Origin: Streptomyces sp. Tu 3180
GTDB taxonomy: Bacteria > Actinomycetota > Actinomycetes > Streptomycetales > Streptomycetaceae
Assembly: GCF_009852415.1 (NCBI RefSeq)
Contig: NZ_WOXS01000002.1
Coordinates: forward strand, 7,480,001 to 7,544,000
Length of the DNA stretch: 64,000 nt
Reading direction: 5' to 3'
Shown in pieces: positions 15,459 through 23,328 of this stretch; the first letter of the stretch is position 1, and every line of letters begins with the position of its first letter. The notes below the pieces were generated by a model. It saw nothing but the letters and a program-made list of their open reading frames with translations, did no database searches and was not told the DNA's origin. Both the position numbers and the translations under genes were made by a program.

Positions 15459-16898
15459 TCACGCGGTCACCTCCGACCGGTCCCCGCCCCACAGCGTGTG
15501 GAACGAGCCCTCGCGGTCGGTGCGCCGGTAGGTGTGCGCGCCGAAGTAGTCCCGCTGGCCCTGGGTGAGCGCGGCCGGCAGGCGCTCCGCGCGCAGGGCG
15601 TCGTAGTAGGCGAGGGCCGCGGCGAAACCGGGGGTCGGCACGCCCTGGCGGGTCGCGGCGATCAGCACCTCGCGCCAGTCGTCCTGCGCGTCGGCGATCT
15701 CCCGCGCGAACGTCTCGTCGGACAGCAGGCTCGGCAGGCCGGCGCGCGCGTCGTAGGCCGCGCGGATGCGGTCCAGGAAGGCCGCCCGGATGATGCAGCC
15801 GCCGCGCCAGATCGCGGAGACCGCGCCGAGGTCGATGTCCCAGCCGTACTCCTCGCTGCCCGCGGCGATCTCGTGGAAGCCCTGCGTGTACGACACGATC
15901 TTCGACGCGTACAGCGCCTGCTCCACCCGGTCGGCGAACGCCGCCGCCTCCGCCTCGCCCAGCGGCGCGGCCTTCGGGCCGGCCAGACCGCGCGAGGCCT
16001 CGCGCAGCGCCGCGTGACCGGACAGCGAGCGCGCGAAGACCGCCTCCGCGATGCCCGACACCGGCACGCCCAGGTCGAGCGCGATCTGCACGGTCCAGCG
16101 GCCCGTGCCCTTCTGCTCCGCCTGGTCCACCACCACGTCCACGAACGGCTCGCCCGTGGCCGCGTCCACGTGGGAGAGCACCTCGGCCGTGATCTCGATC
16201 AGGTACGAGTCCAGCCGGCCGGTGTTCCAGGTGCGGAAGATCTCCGCGATCTGCGCGGGGGAGTACCCGGCGACGTCGCGCAGCAGCTGGTACGCCTCAC
16301 CGATCAGCTGCATGTCGGCGTACTCGATGCCGTTGTGGACCATCTTCACGAAGTGGCCGGCGCCGTCGGGGCCGACGTGCGTGACACAGGGCGCCCCGTC
16401 GGCCGCCTTGGCGGAGATCTTCTCCAGCATCGGGCCGAGGGAGTCGTACGACTCCCTGGGCCCGCCCGGCATGATGCTCGGCCCGTGCAGCGCGCCCTCC
16501 TCGCCGCCGGAGACGCCCATGCCGACGAAGTGGATGCCCTGCTCGCGCAGCGCCTTCTCCCGGCGCCGGGTGTCGGCGAAGTGGGCGTTGCCGCCGTCGA
16601 TGATCATGTCGCCGGGCTCCAGCAGCGGGGCGAACTCCTCGATCACGGCGTCCGTCGGCTCGCCGGCCTTCACCATGACGACCAGCCGCCGCGGCCGCTC
16701 CAGCGCCGCCACGAACTCCTTGGCCGTCTCGGCCGCCACGAAGCCGCCCTCGTGACCGAACTCCTCCACCAGCGCGTGCGTGCGCGCCGCCGTCCGGTTG
16801 TGCACCGCGACCGTGTAGCCGTTGCGGGCGAAGTTGCGCGCGAGATTGCGGCCCATGACCGCGAGACCCGTGACGCCGATCTGCGCTGAACTGCTCAT
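15459..16898 (-). CDS. gnd: 6-phosphogluconate dehydrogenase (NADP, decarboxylating)
   Basis: Gnd oxidatively decarboxylates 6-phosphogluconate to ribulose 5-phosphate with NADP reduction in the pentose phosphate pathway. The 479-residue protein has full length for the long dimeric type: nucleotide fold GVTGLAVMGRNLARNFARNG at the start, MIIDGGNAHFADT, the substrate signature GVSGGEEGALHGPSIMPGG, catalytic Lys/Asn in HFVKMVHNGIEYADMQ, and C-terminal RDYFGAHTYRR. The ATG at 16896-16898 follows AGGAGCC. It diverges from the wall hydrolase gene. Confidence 0.97.
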   Translation of the reverse strand: MSSSAQIGVTGLAVMGRNLARNFARNGYTVAVHNRTAARTHALVEEFGHEGGFVAAETAKEFVAALERPRRLVVMVKAGEPTDAVIEEFAPLLEPGDMIIDGGNAHFADTRRREKALREQGIHFVGMGVSGGEEGALHGPSIMPGGPRESYDSLGPMLEKISAKAADGAPCVTHVGPDGAGHFVKMVHNGIEYADMQLIGEAYQLLRDVAGYSPAQIAEIFRTWNTGRLDSYLIEITAEVLSHVDAATGEPFVDVVVDQAEQKGTGRWTVQIALDLGVPVSGIAEAVFARSLSGHAALREASRGLAGPKAAPLGEAEAAAFADRVEQALYASKIVSYTQGFHEIAAGSEEYGWDIDLGAVSAIWRGGCIIRAAFLDRIRAAYDARAGLPSLLSDETFAREIADAQDDWREVLIAATRQGVPTPGFAAALAYYDALRAERLPAALTQGQRDYFGAHTYRRTDREGSFHTLWGGDRSEVTA

Positions 16899-17265
16899 AG
16901 GGTTGGCTCCTAGTGCCCTTGGTGTCGGTACTGCCGGGGTGTCGGTGCTGCCGGCCGGTGCCCGCCAGTCCTGCCGTCGACCATCCTGACGTGCCGTACT
17001 TCCGTCCGCACGCGCGGATCGTACGACTCCGCGCGCGCAGGCACATACGGGCGGAAGCCCTCCGCGCACTCACCCGGCGCACGCCCCCACGCTCCCGCGG
17101 ACGTGCGCACCCACCCGCGCGTGCGATGTCCGGCTGCGACAGCGGGGCGCAACGAGCGGACGATCCAAGCCACTTGGCGCAACCGTGCGGCCGATAGCCG
17201 TCTTGTCACGGCCAGTTCGCAACGCATACTTTTGCCGCTCCTGACGCATTGTCGAGGGGGATTCC
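16899..17265. other. Divergent promoter region of gnd and the wall hydrolase
   Basis: No gene is seen. Arms of GCGCGCGG type suggest structured leaders. I looked for the c-di-AMP (ydaO) riboswitch common before Streptomyces wall hydrolases and could not make out its core. GGGGG precedes the hydrolase ATG. Confidence 0.5.
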
Positions 17266-18498
17266 ATGGCCGTGCGCGGCCGGCACCGCCGGTATCAGCC
17301 GAACAGGATCAACCGCGCCTCACTCACCGTCACCGCGGGGGGTGCCGGAATGGCGCTCCCGCTGATGGGCACCGGCGCCGCCCAGGCCGCCGACGTGGAG
17401 ACCTGGGACAAGGTCGCCGCCTGCGAGTCGAGCAACGACTGGGACATCAACACGGGCAACGGCTTCTACGGCGGGCTGCAGTTCACCCAGTCCACGTGGG
17501 AGGAGTTCGGCGGCACGCGGTACGCGCCGCGCGCGGACCTGGCCACCAAGGACCAGCAGATCGCGATCGCCGAGAAGGTCCTCGACGGCCAGGGGCCCGG
17601 CGCCTGGCCGTCGTGCTCGGTCCGCGCCGGACTGGCCCGGGGCGGCGACACCCCCGACATCCGGCCGGCCGCCGACAGGTCCGACCGCGACGGCGGGAAG
17701 AAGAGCGGGAAGACCGGCCGGTCCTCCGTCGAGGACGTGAAGCCGCACACCACGCCCCAGTCCCGCGCGGGCCGCGCCGAGATGTACACCGTGGTCCACG
17801 GCGACACCCTCTCCGGCATCGCGGCGGACGAGCGGGTCCGGGGCGGCTGGCGGGGACTGTACGAAGCCAACCGCTCGGCCATCGGCGCCGACCCCGACCT
17901 GATCCTGCCCGGCCAGCGGCTGGCGCTGCCCGACGGGGCCTCCGAGGCCCCCGAGCGCCGGCCGTCGAAGCAGGCCGGGCCGGCCGAGAAGAAGACCGAG
18001 AAGAAGACCGAGAGGAAAAGCGGGGAGAAGGCCGGGAAGCAGACCTCCCCGCAGCGCACCGATGACCGTGCCGACCGCGCCGCCAAGACCGGCGGCACCC
18101 TGGTCGCCCCGGTCAGCGCCTCCCTCGGCACGCCGTACCACAAGGCCGGGTCCGCCTGGTCGAAGGGCTACCACACCGGGGTCGACTTCCCCGTGCCCAC
18201 CGGCACGTCCGTGAAGTCGGTCGCGGCGGGCCGCGTCGTCAGCGCGGGCTGGGAGGGGTCGTTCGGCTACCAGGTGGTCGTCCGGCACGCCGACGGCCGC
18301 TACAGCCAGTACGCGCACCTGTCGGCGATCTCCGTGAAGAGCGGTCAGCCGGTCGTCGCGGGCCAGCGCATCGGCCGCTCCGGGTCGACCGGCAACAGCT
18401 CGGGCCCGCATCTGCACTTCGAGGTGCGGACGGGGCCCGGTTTCGGTTCGGACATCGACCCGGTCGCCTACCTGAGGGCGGGCGGCGTCAGGATCTGA
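17266..18498 (+). CDS. rpfC: Secreted Rpf-LysM-M23 cell wall hydrolase
   Basis: This 410-residue exported muralytic enzyme cleaves peptidoglycan in two ways. After a signal peptide (1-41) comes a resuscitation-promoting-factor domain (43-122) with catalytic Glu54 in AACESSNDWDIN. A LysM wall-binding module (172-222, YTVVHGDTLSGIA) follows, then a Lys/Glu-rich linker (225-270). An M23 metallopeptidase ends the protein (280-405), with His303 and Asp307 in HTGVDF, His351, and His382-Leu-His384. Rpf glycosidase and endopeptidase in one chain should cut glycan and peptide together. The domain order and gnd neighbour fit S. coelicolor RpfC as I recall it. The 3' end overlaps the convergent DMT gene by 11 bases. 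Confidence 0.9.
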   Translation: MAVRGRHRRYQPNRINRASLTVTAGGAGMALPLMGTGAAQAADVETWDKVAACESSNDWDINTGNGFYGGLQFTQSTWEEFGGTRYAPRADLATKDQQIAIAEKVLDGQGPGAWPSCSVRAGLARGGDTPDIRPAADRSDRDGGKKSGKTGRSSVEDVKPHTTPQSRAGRAEMYTVVHGDTLSGIAADERVRGGWRGLYEANRSAIGADPDLILPGQRLALPDGASEAPERRPSKQAGPAEKKTEKKTERKSGEKAGKQTSPQRTDDRADRAAKTGGTLVAPVSASLGTPYHKAGSAWSKGYHTGVDFPVPTGTSVKSVAAGRVVSAGWEGSFGYQVVVRHADGRYSQYAHLSAISVKSGQPVVAGQRIGRSGSTGNSSGPHLHFEVRTGPGFGSDIDPVAYLRAGGVRI

Positions 18499-19681
18499 CG
18501 CGCATCCGGTGCCGGTCCACCGCCGGCACCGGCACGTAGGGGCCGCCGTAGAAGGGCCCGTACGACACCAGCGGCGCCGGGGCGGGCTCCGGCCCGTCCG
18601 GCGTCCCGGGGGAGGGCACCGGGAGCGGCACGCGCACGTCCCCGGGGAGTTCGAGGGCGGCCAGCAGCCGCTCGGCGGGGTCGGTCCGCGGTCCCGCGGC
18701 CACCACGGACCGGGCGGCGAGGACCGTCCCGGGAACGGGGTCCGGGACGGAGACGGCGGACCCGGACGGCAGGTCCCCGTCCCGCGCGGGCGGGAGTCCC
18801 GGGAGTCCTTCGTTCAGCGCGGGCCGCGCGGCCGCCGTCCGCTGCTGCTCGCGCGCCAGCCGTTCCGTCGTCAGCAGGATCAGTCCGCCGGCCGCGACCA
18901 CGCCGCAGCTCAGCGCGAGCGCCGTGCCCGTCGCGCCGTAGCGGAAGGTCTCGCCGAACATCGTGATGCCGACGGCCGCCGCCACCACCGGGTTCACCAC
19001 CGTCAGCGTCGCCAGCGGCGCCGCGAGTCCGGCACCGCGGTAGGAGGCCTGGGACAGGAGCATGCCGGCCGTGGCCAGGACGCCGATCACCGCGAGGGAC
19101 GGCAGGTCCGCCGCCGAGACCCCGCCGGTCCAGTCGACCGCGACGGTCTTGGTGAAGACCGAGGACATGCCGAACGCGACACCGGACGCGGTGGCCAGCA
19201 GGATGCTGCGCACCGCGGGATGCCGGTGCGCGGCCCGGGCCGCGATCATCAGCGCCACCACCGCGGCGGCCGTCACCAGCGCGGCCGCCACCCGCTGGGG
19301 GGTGTCCAGCGACTGCGCGTCGGACGCGCCGACCAGGGAGAGCAGACCGGCGAGGCCCACGGTCGCCATGACGGCGCCGCGCCACGCGGTCGCCCCGGCC
19401 CTGCGGCCCACGAACAGCGCGGCCATGGGCAGCGCGAACACGATGGTCAGGGCGCCCAGCGGCTGAACGAGGCTCAGCGGACCGTAGGCCAGCGCCACCA
19501 CGTGCAGCAGCCCGCCGAGACCGTTGAGCGCGACCGCTGCCCACCAGCCCGGCCTGCGCAGCGGCGCGTACTGCTGCGCACCGGACGAGGACACCGCGAC
19601 CTGCTCCTGCACGATCGCTCCGCCGGCGTACGCCACCGCGGAGACGAACGACAGCAGCACGGACAACGCGAGGGCGCTCAT
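18488..19681 (-). CDS. DMT/EamA-type membrane transporter with proline-rich tail
   Basis: This is a 397-residue inner-membrane protein with about ten hydrophobic helices over residues 1-290 in two EamA-like halves, followed by a cytoplasmic tail of about 105 residues rich in Pro, Gly and Tyr. DMT proteins move small metabolites; no substrate can be read. AGGAG precedes the ATG at 19679-19681. The stop lies inside the end of the wall hydrolase gene, so the transcripts are antisense over at least 11 bases. Confidence 0.82.
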   Translation of the reverse strand: MSALALSVLLSFVSAVAYAGGAIVQEQVAVSSSGAQQYAPLRRPGWWAAVALNGLGGLLHVVALAYGPLSLVQPLGALTIVFALPMAALFVGRRAGATAWRGAVMATVGLAGLLSLVGASDAQSLDTPQRVAAALVTAAAVVALMIAARAAHRHPAVRSILLATASGVAFGMSSVFTKTVAVDWTGGVSAADLPSLAVIGVLATAGMLLSQASYRGAGLAAPLATLTVVNPVVAAAVGITMFGETFRYGATGTALALSCGVVAAGGLILLTTERLAREQQRTAAARPALNEGLPGLPPARDGDLPSGSAVSVPDPVPGTVLAARSVVAAGPRTDPAERLLAALELPGDVRVPLPVPSPGTPDGPEPAPAPLVSYGPFYGGPYVPVPAVDRHRMRVRS

Positions 19682-19909
19682 CGGCTGCTCCTCTGCGTGA
19701 GGCCCGGGCGCGGGACCCGGCGCGGCGAACGGTCGGCTTCCATGACCAACACGATGCCCTGTCCGGTTGTTCCCGTCGTCGTCCCTGAGCACTCAATGAG
19801 TCCTACTGCCGATGGAGTACGACGACGACCCCGTCATCCCCAGGGTGGGTGCCCGTGGACGGAGGGCCCCTGGTTGCTCCCCCTAGGGGACTTGGTACTA
19901 CTGCACGTC

Positions 19910-20644
19910 GTGGACCTCGACCCCCGTCTCACCGCCCTCCGCAGCGTCGGCGGCTTCTTCGTCCTGCGCACGGCGGCGGCCGTCCTGCGGCTGCCCACCC
20001 TCGCACAGGTGTACGCGCCGCAACGCCCGGAGGTTCACGGTGACTTCCTGGCCTCGCGGGTACGTGTGGTCGCCGGCGCCCTCGGCACCACCGAGGCGCG
20101 GGTCGCCGCCTCGGTGGCCCAGCAGGGGCTCGCCGCCCGCCTGTGGTCGGTGACGCTGGGCTGCGCCGCCCTGTACGGGTCGGTCCCCGACCTCGCCCCG
20201 CGGCTGTTGCACTGGGACCCCGACGGCACCGCCCCGGACGACCTGTGGCTGACCGGCGTACGGGCACGGCCCGGCGACGCGGCGACCGTCGCGGACGTGG
20301 TGCTGCACGGCCACCTCGAACCCCTCGCCGCGGCCCTGCGCTCCCGCCACCGCCTCGCCCGCGGCCTGCTGCGCGGCAACGCGGCCTCCGCGCTCGCGGG
20401 CGCCGCCCGGGAGCTGGACCGCTGGGGGCGCGGCCACGGCCGTGCCGACGTCGCCGCCCGCGCCGCCGCCCTGGCCGCCGAACTCCTCGCGCACCCCCTG
20501 CTCGCCGGGACCGGAACCCTCACCGGCACCGCCTTCCGGCGCCGCAGCTGCTGCCTGTACTACCGGGTGCCCGCCGGGGGCGTCTGCGGCGACTGCTGCT
20601 TCCCGCGGCCGCCCCGCTCTTCCCCACGCGCCCCGTCTGAGTGA
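19910..20644 (+). CDS. FhuF-type (2Fe-2S) ferric siderophore reductase-like protein
   Basis: The 244-residue protein ends in the FhuF iron-sulphur motif (RRSCCLYYR...CGDCC): Cys-Cys, ten residues, Cys-X2-Cys. FhuF proteins reduce ferric siderophore iron in the cytoplasm. The body is alanine-rich and helical, beginning with LTALRSVGGFFVLR. The start is weakly supported: GTG 19910 has no ribosome site, while CTG 19901 and TTG 19892 lie after AGGGGA. It ends in a GTGA overlap with a possible upstream start of the glycogen synthase gene. No siderophore genes are adjacent. Confidence 0.75.
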   Translation: MDLDPRLTALRSVGGFFVLRTAAAVLRLPTLAQVYAPQRPEVHGDFLASRVRVVAGALGTTEARVAASVAQQGLAARLWSVTLGCAALYGSVPDLAPRLLHWDPDGTAPDDLWLTGVRARPGDAATVADVVLHGHLEPLAAALRSRHRLARGLLRGNAASALAGAARELDRWGRGHGRADVAARAAALAAELLAHPLLAGTGTLTGTAFRRRSCCLYYRVPAGGVCGDCCFPRPPRSSPRAPSE

Positions 20645-20682
20645 CCATGAAGGAAACGTCCGCTCAGACAGGGGGTTCACGG

Positions 20683-21834
20683 GTGCGAGTGGGACTGCTG
20701 ACCCGGGAGTATCCCCCGGACGTGTACGGCGGCGCCGGGGTCCACGTGGAGTTCCTCGCCCGGGAGCTGCGGCCCCTGGTCGACCTCCAGGTGCACTGCT
20801 GGGGCGAGGGCCGCACGGACGGCGTGCTGCGCCACCGGTCCTGGCCCGCGCTCGACGGCGCCAACGACGCGCTGCGCACCTTCTCCGTGGACCTCGCCAT
20901 GGCCGACGCCCTCCGGGGCTGCGAACTCGTCCACTCCCACACCTGGTACGCGAACCTCGGCGGCCACCTCGCCAAGCTGCTGCACGGCGTCCCGCACGTG
21001 ATGACCGCCCACTCCCTCGAGCCGCTGCGCCCGTGGAAGGCCGAGCAGCTCGGCGGCGGCTACGCCCTGTCGAGCTGGGCCGAGCGCACCGCCGTCGAGG
21101 CCGCCGACGCGGTGATCGCCGTCTCCGGCGCCATGCGCGAGGACATCCTGGGCTGCTACCCGGCCCTGGACCCCGGCCGGGTGCACGTGGTGCACAACGG
21201 CATCGACACCAGCCTGTACCGCCCGGACCCCGGGACCGGCGCCCTGGACCGGATCGGCCTCGACCGCTCCCGTCCGTACGTGCTGTTCGTCGGCCGCATC
21301 ACCCGCCAGAAGGGCGTGCCCCACCTGCTGCGGGCGGTCCGCGGCATCGACCCGGCCGCGCAGGTCGTGCTGTGCGCGGGCGCCCCGGACACCCCCGAGA
21401 TCGACCGGGAGTTCCGCGAGCTGTACCAGGAGCTGTGCCGGGTCCGCGAGGGCGTGCACTGGATCCCGCGGATGCTGCCCCGCCCGGAGGTGATCCAGCT
21501 CCTCACCCACGCCGCCGTGTTCGTCTGCCCCTCGGTGTACGAACCGCTCGGTATCGTGAACCTGGAGGCGATGGCCTGCGGCACCCCGGTGGTGGCGTCC
21601 CGGACCGGCGGCATCCCCGAGGTCGTGGCGGACGGCGGGACCGGAGTGCTGGTGGAGGTGGACGACGACTTCGAGGCGGGCCTCGCACGGGCCCTGGACT
21701 CGGTCCTCGGCGATCCGGACGCCGCGCGGCGGATGGGCGAGGCCGGGCGGGAACGCGCGGTCCGGGAGTTCGGCTGGGACGCGGTGGCCCGCCGTACGGT
21801 CCGGCTCTACGAGGAGATCCTCAAACAGGCTTAG
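20683..21834 (+). CDS. glgA: Actinobacterial glycogen synthase / maltose-1-phosphate synthase (GT4)
   Basis: This 383-residue GT4 glucosyltransferase is of the actinobacterial GlgA/GlgM type, which uses ADP-glucose; the mycobacterial member (GlgM) makes alpha-maltose 1-phosphate for the GlgE pathway. Motifs: REYPPDVYGGAGVHVEFL at the start, HSHTWYANLGG, VHNGID, FVGRITRQKGVPHLL and the nucleotide-binding EPLGIVNLEAMACGTPVV with catalytic Glu. I placed the start at GTG 20683 (VRVGLLTREYPP), after AGGGGG, because the family begins there. ATG 20647 and GTG 20641, overlapping the previous stop, are alternatives. glgC follows by 51 bases. Confidence 0.92.
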   Translation: MRVGLLTREYPPDVYGGAGVHVEFLARELRPLVDLQVHCWGEGRTDGVLRHRSWPALDGANDALRTFSVDLAMADALRGCELVHSHTWYANLGGHLAKLLHGVPHVMTAHSLEPLRPWKAEQLGGGYALSSWAERTAVEAADAVIAVSGAMREDILGCYPALDPGRVHVVHNGIDTSLYRPDPGTGALDRIGLDRSRPYVLFVGRITRQKGVPHLLRAVRGIDPAAQVVLCAGAPDTPEIDREFRELYQELCRVREGVHWIPRMLPRPEVIQLLTHAAVFVCPSVYEPLGIVNLEAMACGTPVVASRTGGIPEVVADGGTGVLVEVDDDFEAGLARALDSVLGDPDAARRMGEAGRERAVREFGWDAVARRTVRLYEEILKQA

Positions 21835-21885
21835 TCCTGCCGGTCCGGGGCAGTCTTGGGGAAATTCGGCGTGAGGAGAGCGGCC

Positions 21886-23106
21886 ATGCGTCGTGGGGGT
21901 CCTTCGGTCCTGGGAATCGTGCTGGCGGGTGGCGAGGGCAAGCGCCTGATGCCCCTCACGGCGGACCGCGCCAAACCGGCGGTCACCTTCGGCGGCACGT
22001 ACCGCCTGGTGGACTTCGTCCTGTCCAACCTCGTCAACGGCGACATCCTGCGCATCTGCGTGCTCACGCAGTACAAGTCGCACTCGCTGGACCGGCACAT
22101 CACCACCACCTGGCGGATGTCCAGCCTGCTCGGCAACTACGTCACGCCGGTCCCCGCCCAGCAGCGCCTCGGCCCGCGCTGGTACCTGGGCAGCGCCGAC
22201 GCCATCCTGCAGTCGCTGAACCTGATCCACGACGAACAGCCGGAGTACGTGGCGGTGTTCGGCGCCGACCACGTGTACCGCATGGACCCGCGCCAGATGC
22301 TCGCCCAGCACGTCGAGAGCGGCGCCGGGGTCACGGTGGCCGGGATCCGGGTGCCGCGCTCGGAGTCCTCCGCCTTCGGGGTGATCACCCCGGGGTCGGA
22401 CGGCCGGACCGTGGAGGGCTTCCTGGAGAAGCCCACCGACCCGCCCGGACTCGCCGACGACCCCGAGTGCGTGTTCGCCTCCATGGGCAACTACCTCTTC
22501 ACCACCAAGACCCTGGTCGAGGCGCTCCAGCGGGACGCCGAGGACGAGAACTCGGTGCACGACATGGGCGGTTCGATCCTGCCCCAGCTCACCGAGCGGG
22601 GCGAGGCCCACCTGTACGACTTCAGCTCCAACCACGTGCCCGGCGAGACCAGCCGGGACCAGGGCTACTGGCGGGACGTCGGCACCCTGGACGCGTACTA
22701 CGACGCGCACATGGACCTGATCGCCGAGCGCCCCGCCTTCAACCTGTACAACCGCCAGTGGCCCATCTACACCCACTCCGGCCAGCTCTCGCCCGCCCGC
22801 TTCAACGCCGGCGGCATGGCGAGCGAGTCCATCATCAGCGCGGGCTGCCTGATCCGGGGCCAGGTCACCCGGTCCGTGCTGTCCCCGGGCGTGGTGGTCG
22901 ATCCCGGGGCCGTGGTGCAGGGCTCGGTGCTGCACGACAACGTCCACGTCGGACGGGGCGCGGTGGTGCGCGGCGCCGTCCTCGACAAGAACGTCGAGGT
23001 GCCGCCGGGCGCGACGATCGGCGTCAACCCGGAGCGGGACGCGCAGCTGTACACGGTGTCCCGGGGTGGGGTGATCGCCCTCGGGAAGGGACAGCGGGTG
23101 CCGTAG
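21886..23106 (+). CDS. glgC: Glucose-1-phosphate adenylyltransferase
   Basis: GlgC makes ADP-glucose from glucose 1-phosphate and ATP, the committed step of glycogen or maltose-1-phosphate synthesis. The 406-residue protein has the nucleotidyltransferase signature VLAGGEGKRLMPLT, the substrate segment RAKPAVTFGGTYRLVDFVLSN, the metal-site GADHVYRMD, the glucose-phosphate site VEGFLEKP, and a C-terminal left-handed beta-helix. GGAG lies seven bases before ATG 21886. It forms an operon with the synthase and ends at a clear terminator. Confidence 0.97.
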   Translation: MRRGGPSVLGIVLAGGEGKRLMPLTADRAKPAVTFGGTYRLVDFVLSNLVNGDILRICVLTQYKSHSLDRHITTTWRMSSLLGNYVTPVPAQQRLGPRWYLGSADAILQSLNLIHDEQPEYVAVFGADHVYRMDPRQMLAQHVESGAGVTVAGIRVPRSESSAFGVITPGSDGRTVEGFLEKPTDPPGLADDPECVFASMGNYLFTTKTLVEALQRDAEDENSVHDMGGSILPQLTERGEAHLYDFSSNHVPGETSRDQGYWRDVGTLDAYYDAHMDLIAERPAFNLYNRQWPIYTHSGQLSPARFNAGGMASESIISAGCLIRGQVTRSVLSPGVVVDPGAVVQGSVLHDNVHVGRGAVVRGAVLDKNVEVPPGATIGVNPERDAQLYTVSRGGVIALGKGQRVP

Positions 23107-23126
23107 CGGCGTACGGGCGGCGCGTG

Positions 23127-23160
23127 GGCCCCGGTCGGTCGTGTGACCACCGGGGCCTTT
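23127..23160 (+). terminator. Terminator after glgC
   Basis: GGCCCCGGT pairs with ACCGGGGCC across a 13-base loop and is followed by TTT, 21 bases after the glgC stop. Confidence 0.8.
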
Positions 23161-23214
23161 GTCATGTCCCTGGACGAGCAGCGAAATCCGTGCTGTTATG
23201 ACAATTGCTGTTCA

Positions 23215-23228
23215 TGACAACGTTGTAC
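23215..23228. promoter_or_regulatory. LacI-type operator before the GH2 gene
   Basis: TGACAACGTTGTAC contains the perfect palindrome ACAACGTTGT with the central CG typical of LacI/GalR operators. It lies 101 bases before the GH2 start; a related TATGACAATTG lies about 20 bases earlier. No LacI gene is in the window, so the regulator is encoded elsewhere. Confidence 0.6.
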
Positions 23229-23328
23229 AGCCATGCGCAGCGCACACAACAGAACACAAGGAAACGTCGAGCACTGAGCACCACGTACTGAGCAGCGAGC
23301 CGTCACCTTCCTCACCGACGGAGGATCC

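Noticed and set aside
16899..17265. c-di-AMP (ydaO) riboswitch before the wall hydrolase
   Set aside because: Looked for because such leaders precede Streptomyces wall hydrolases; the conserved core could not be found by eye.
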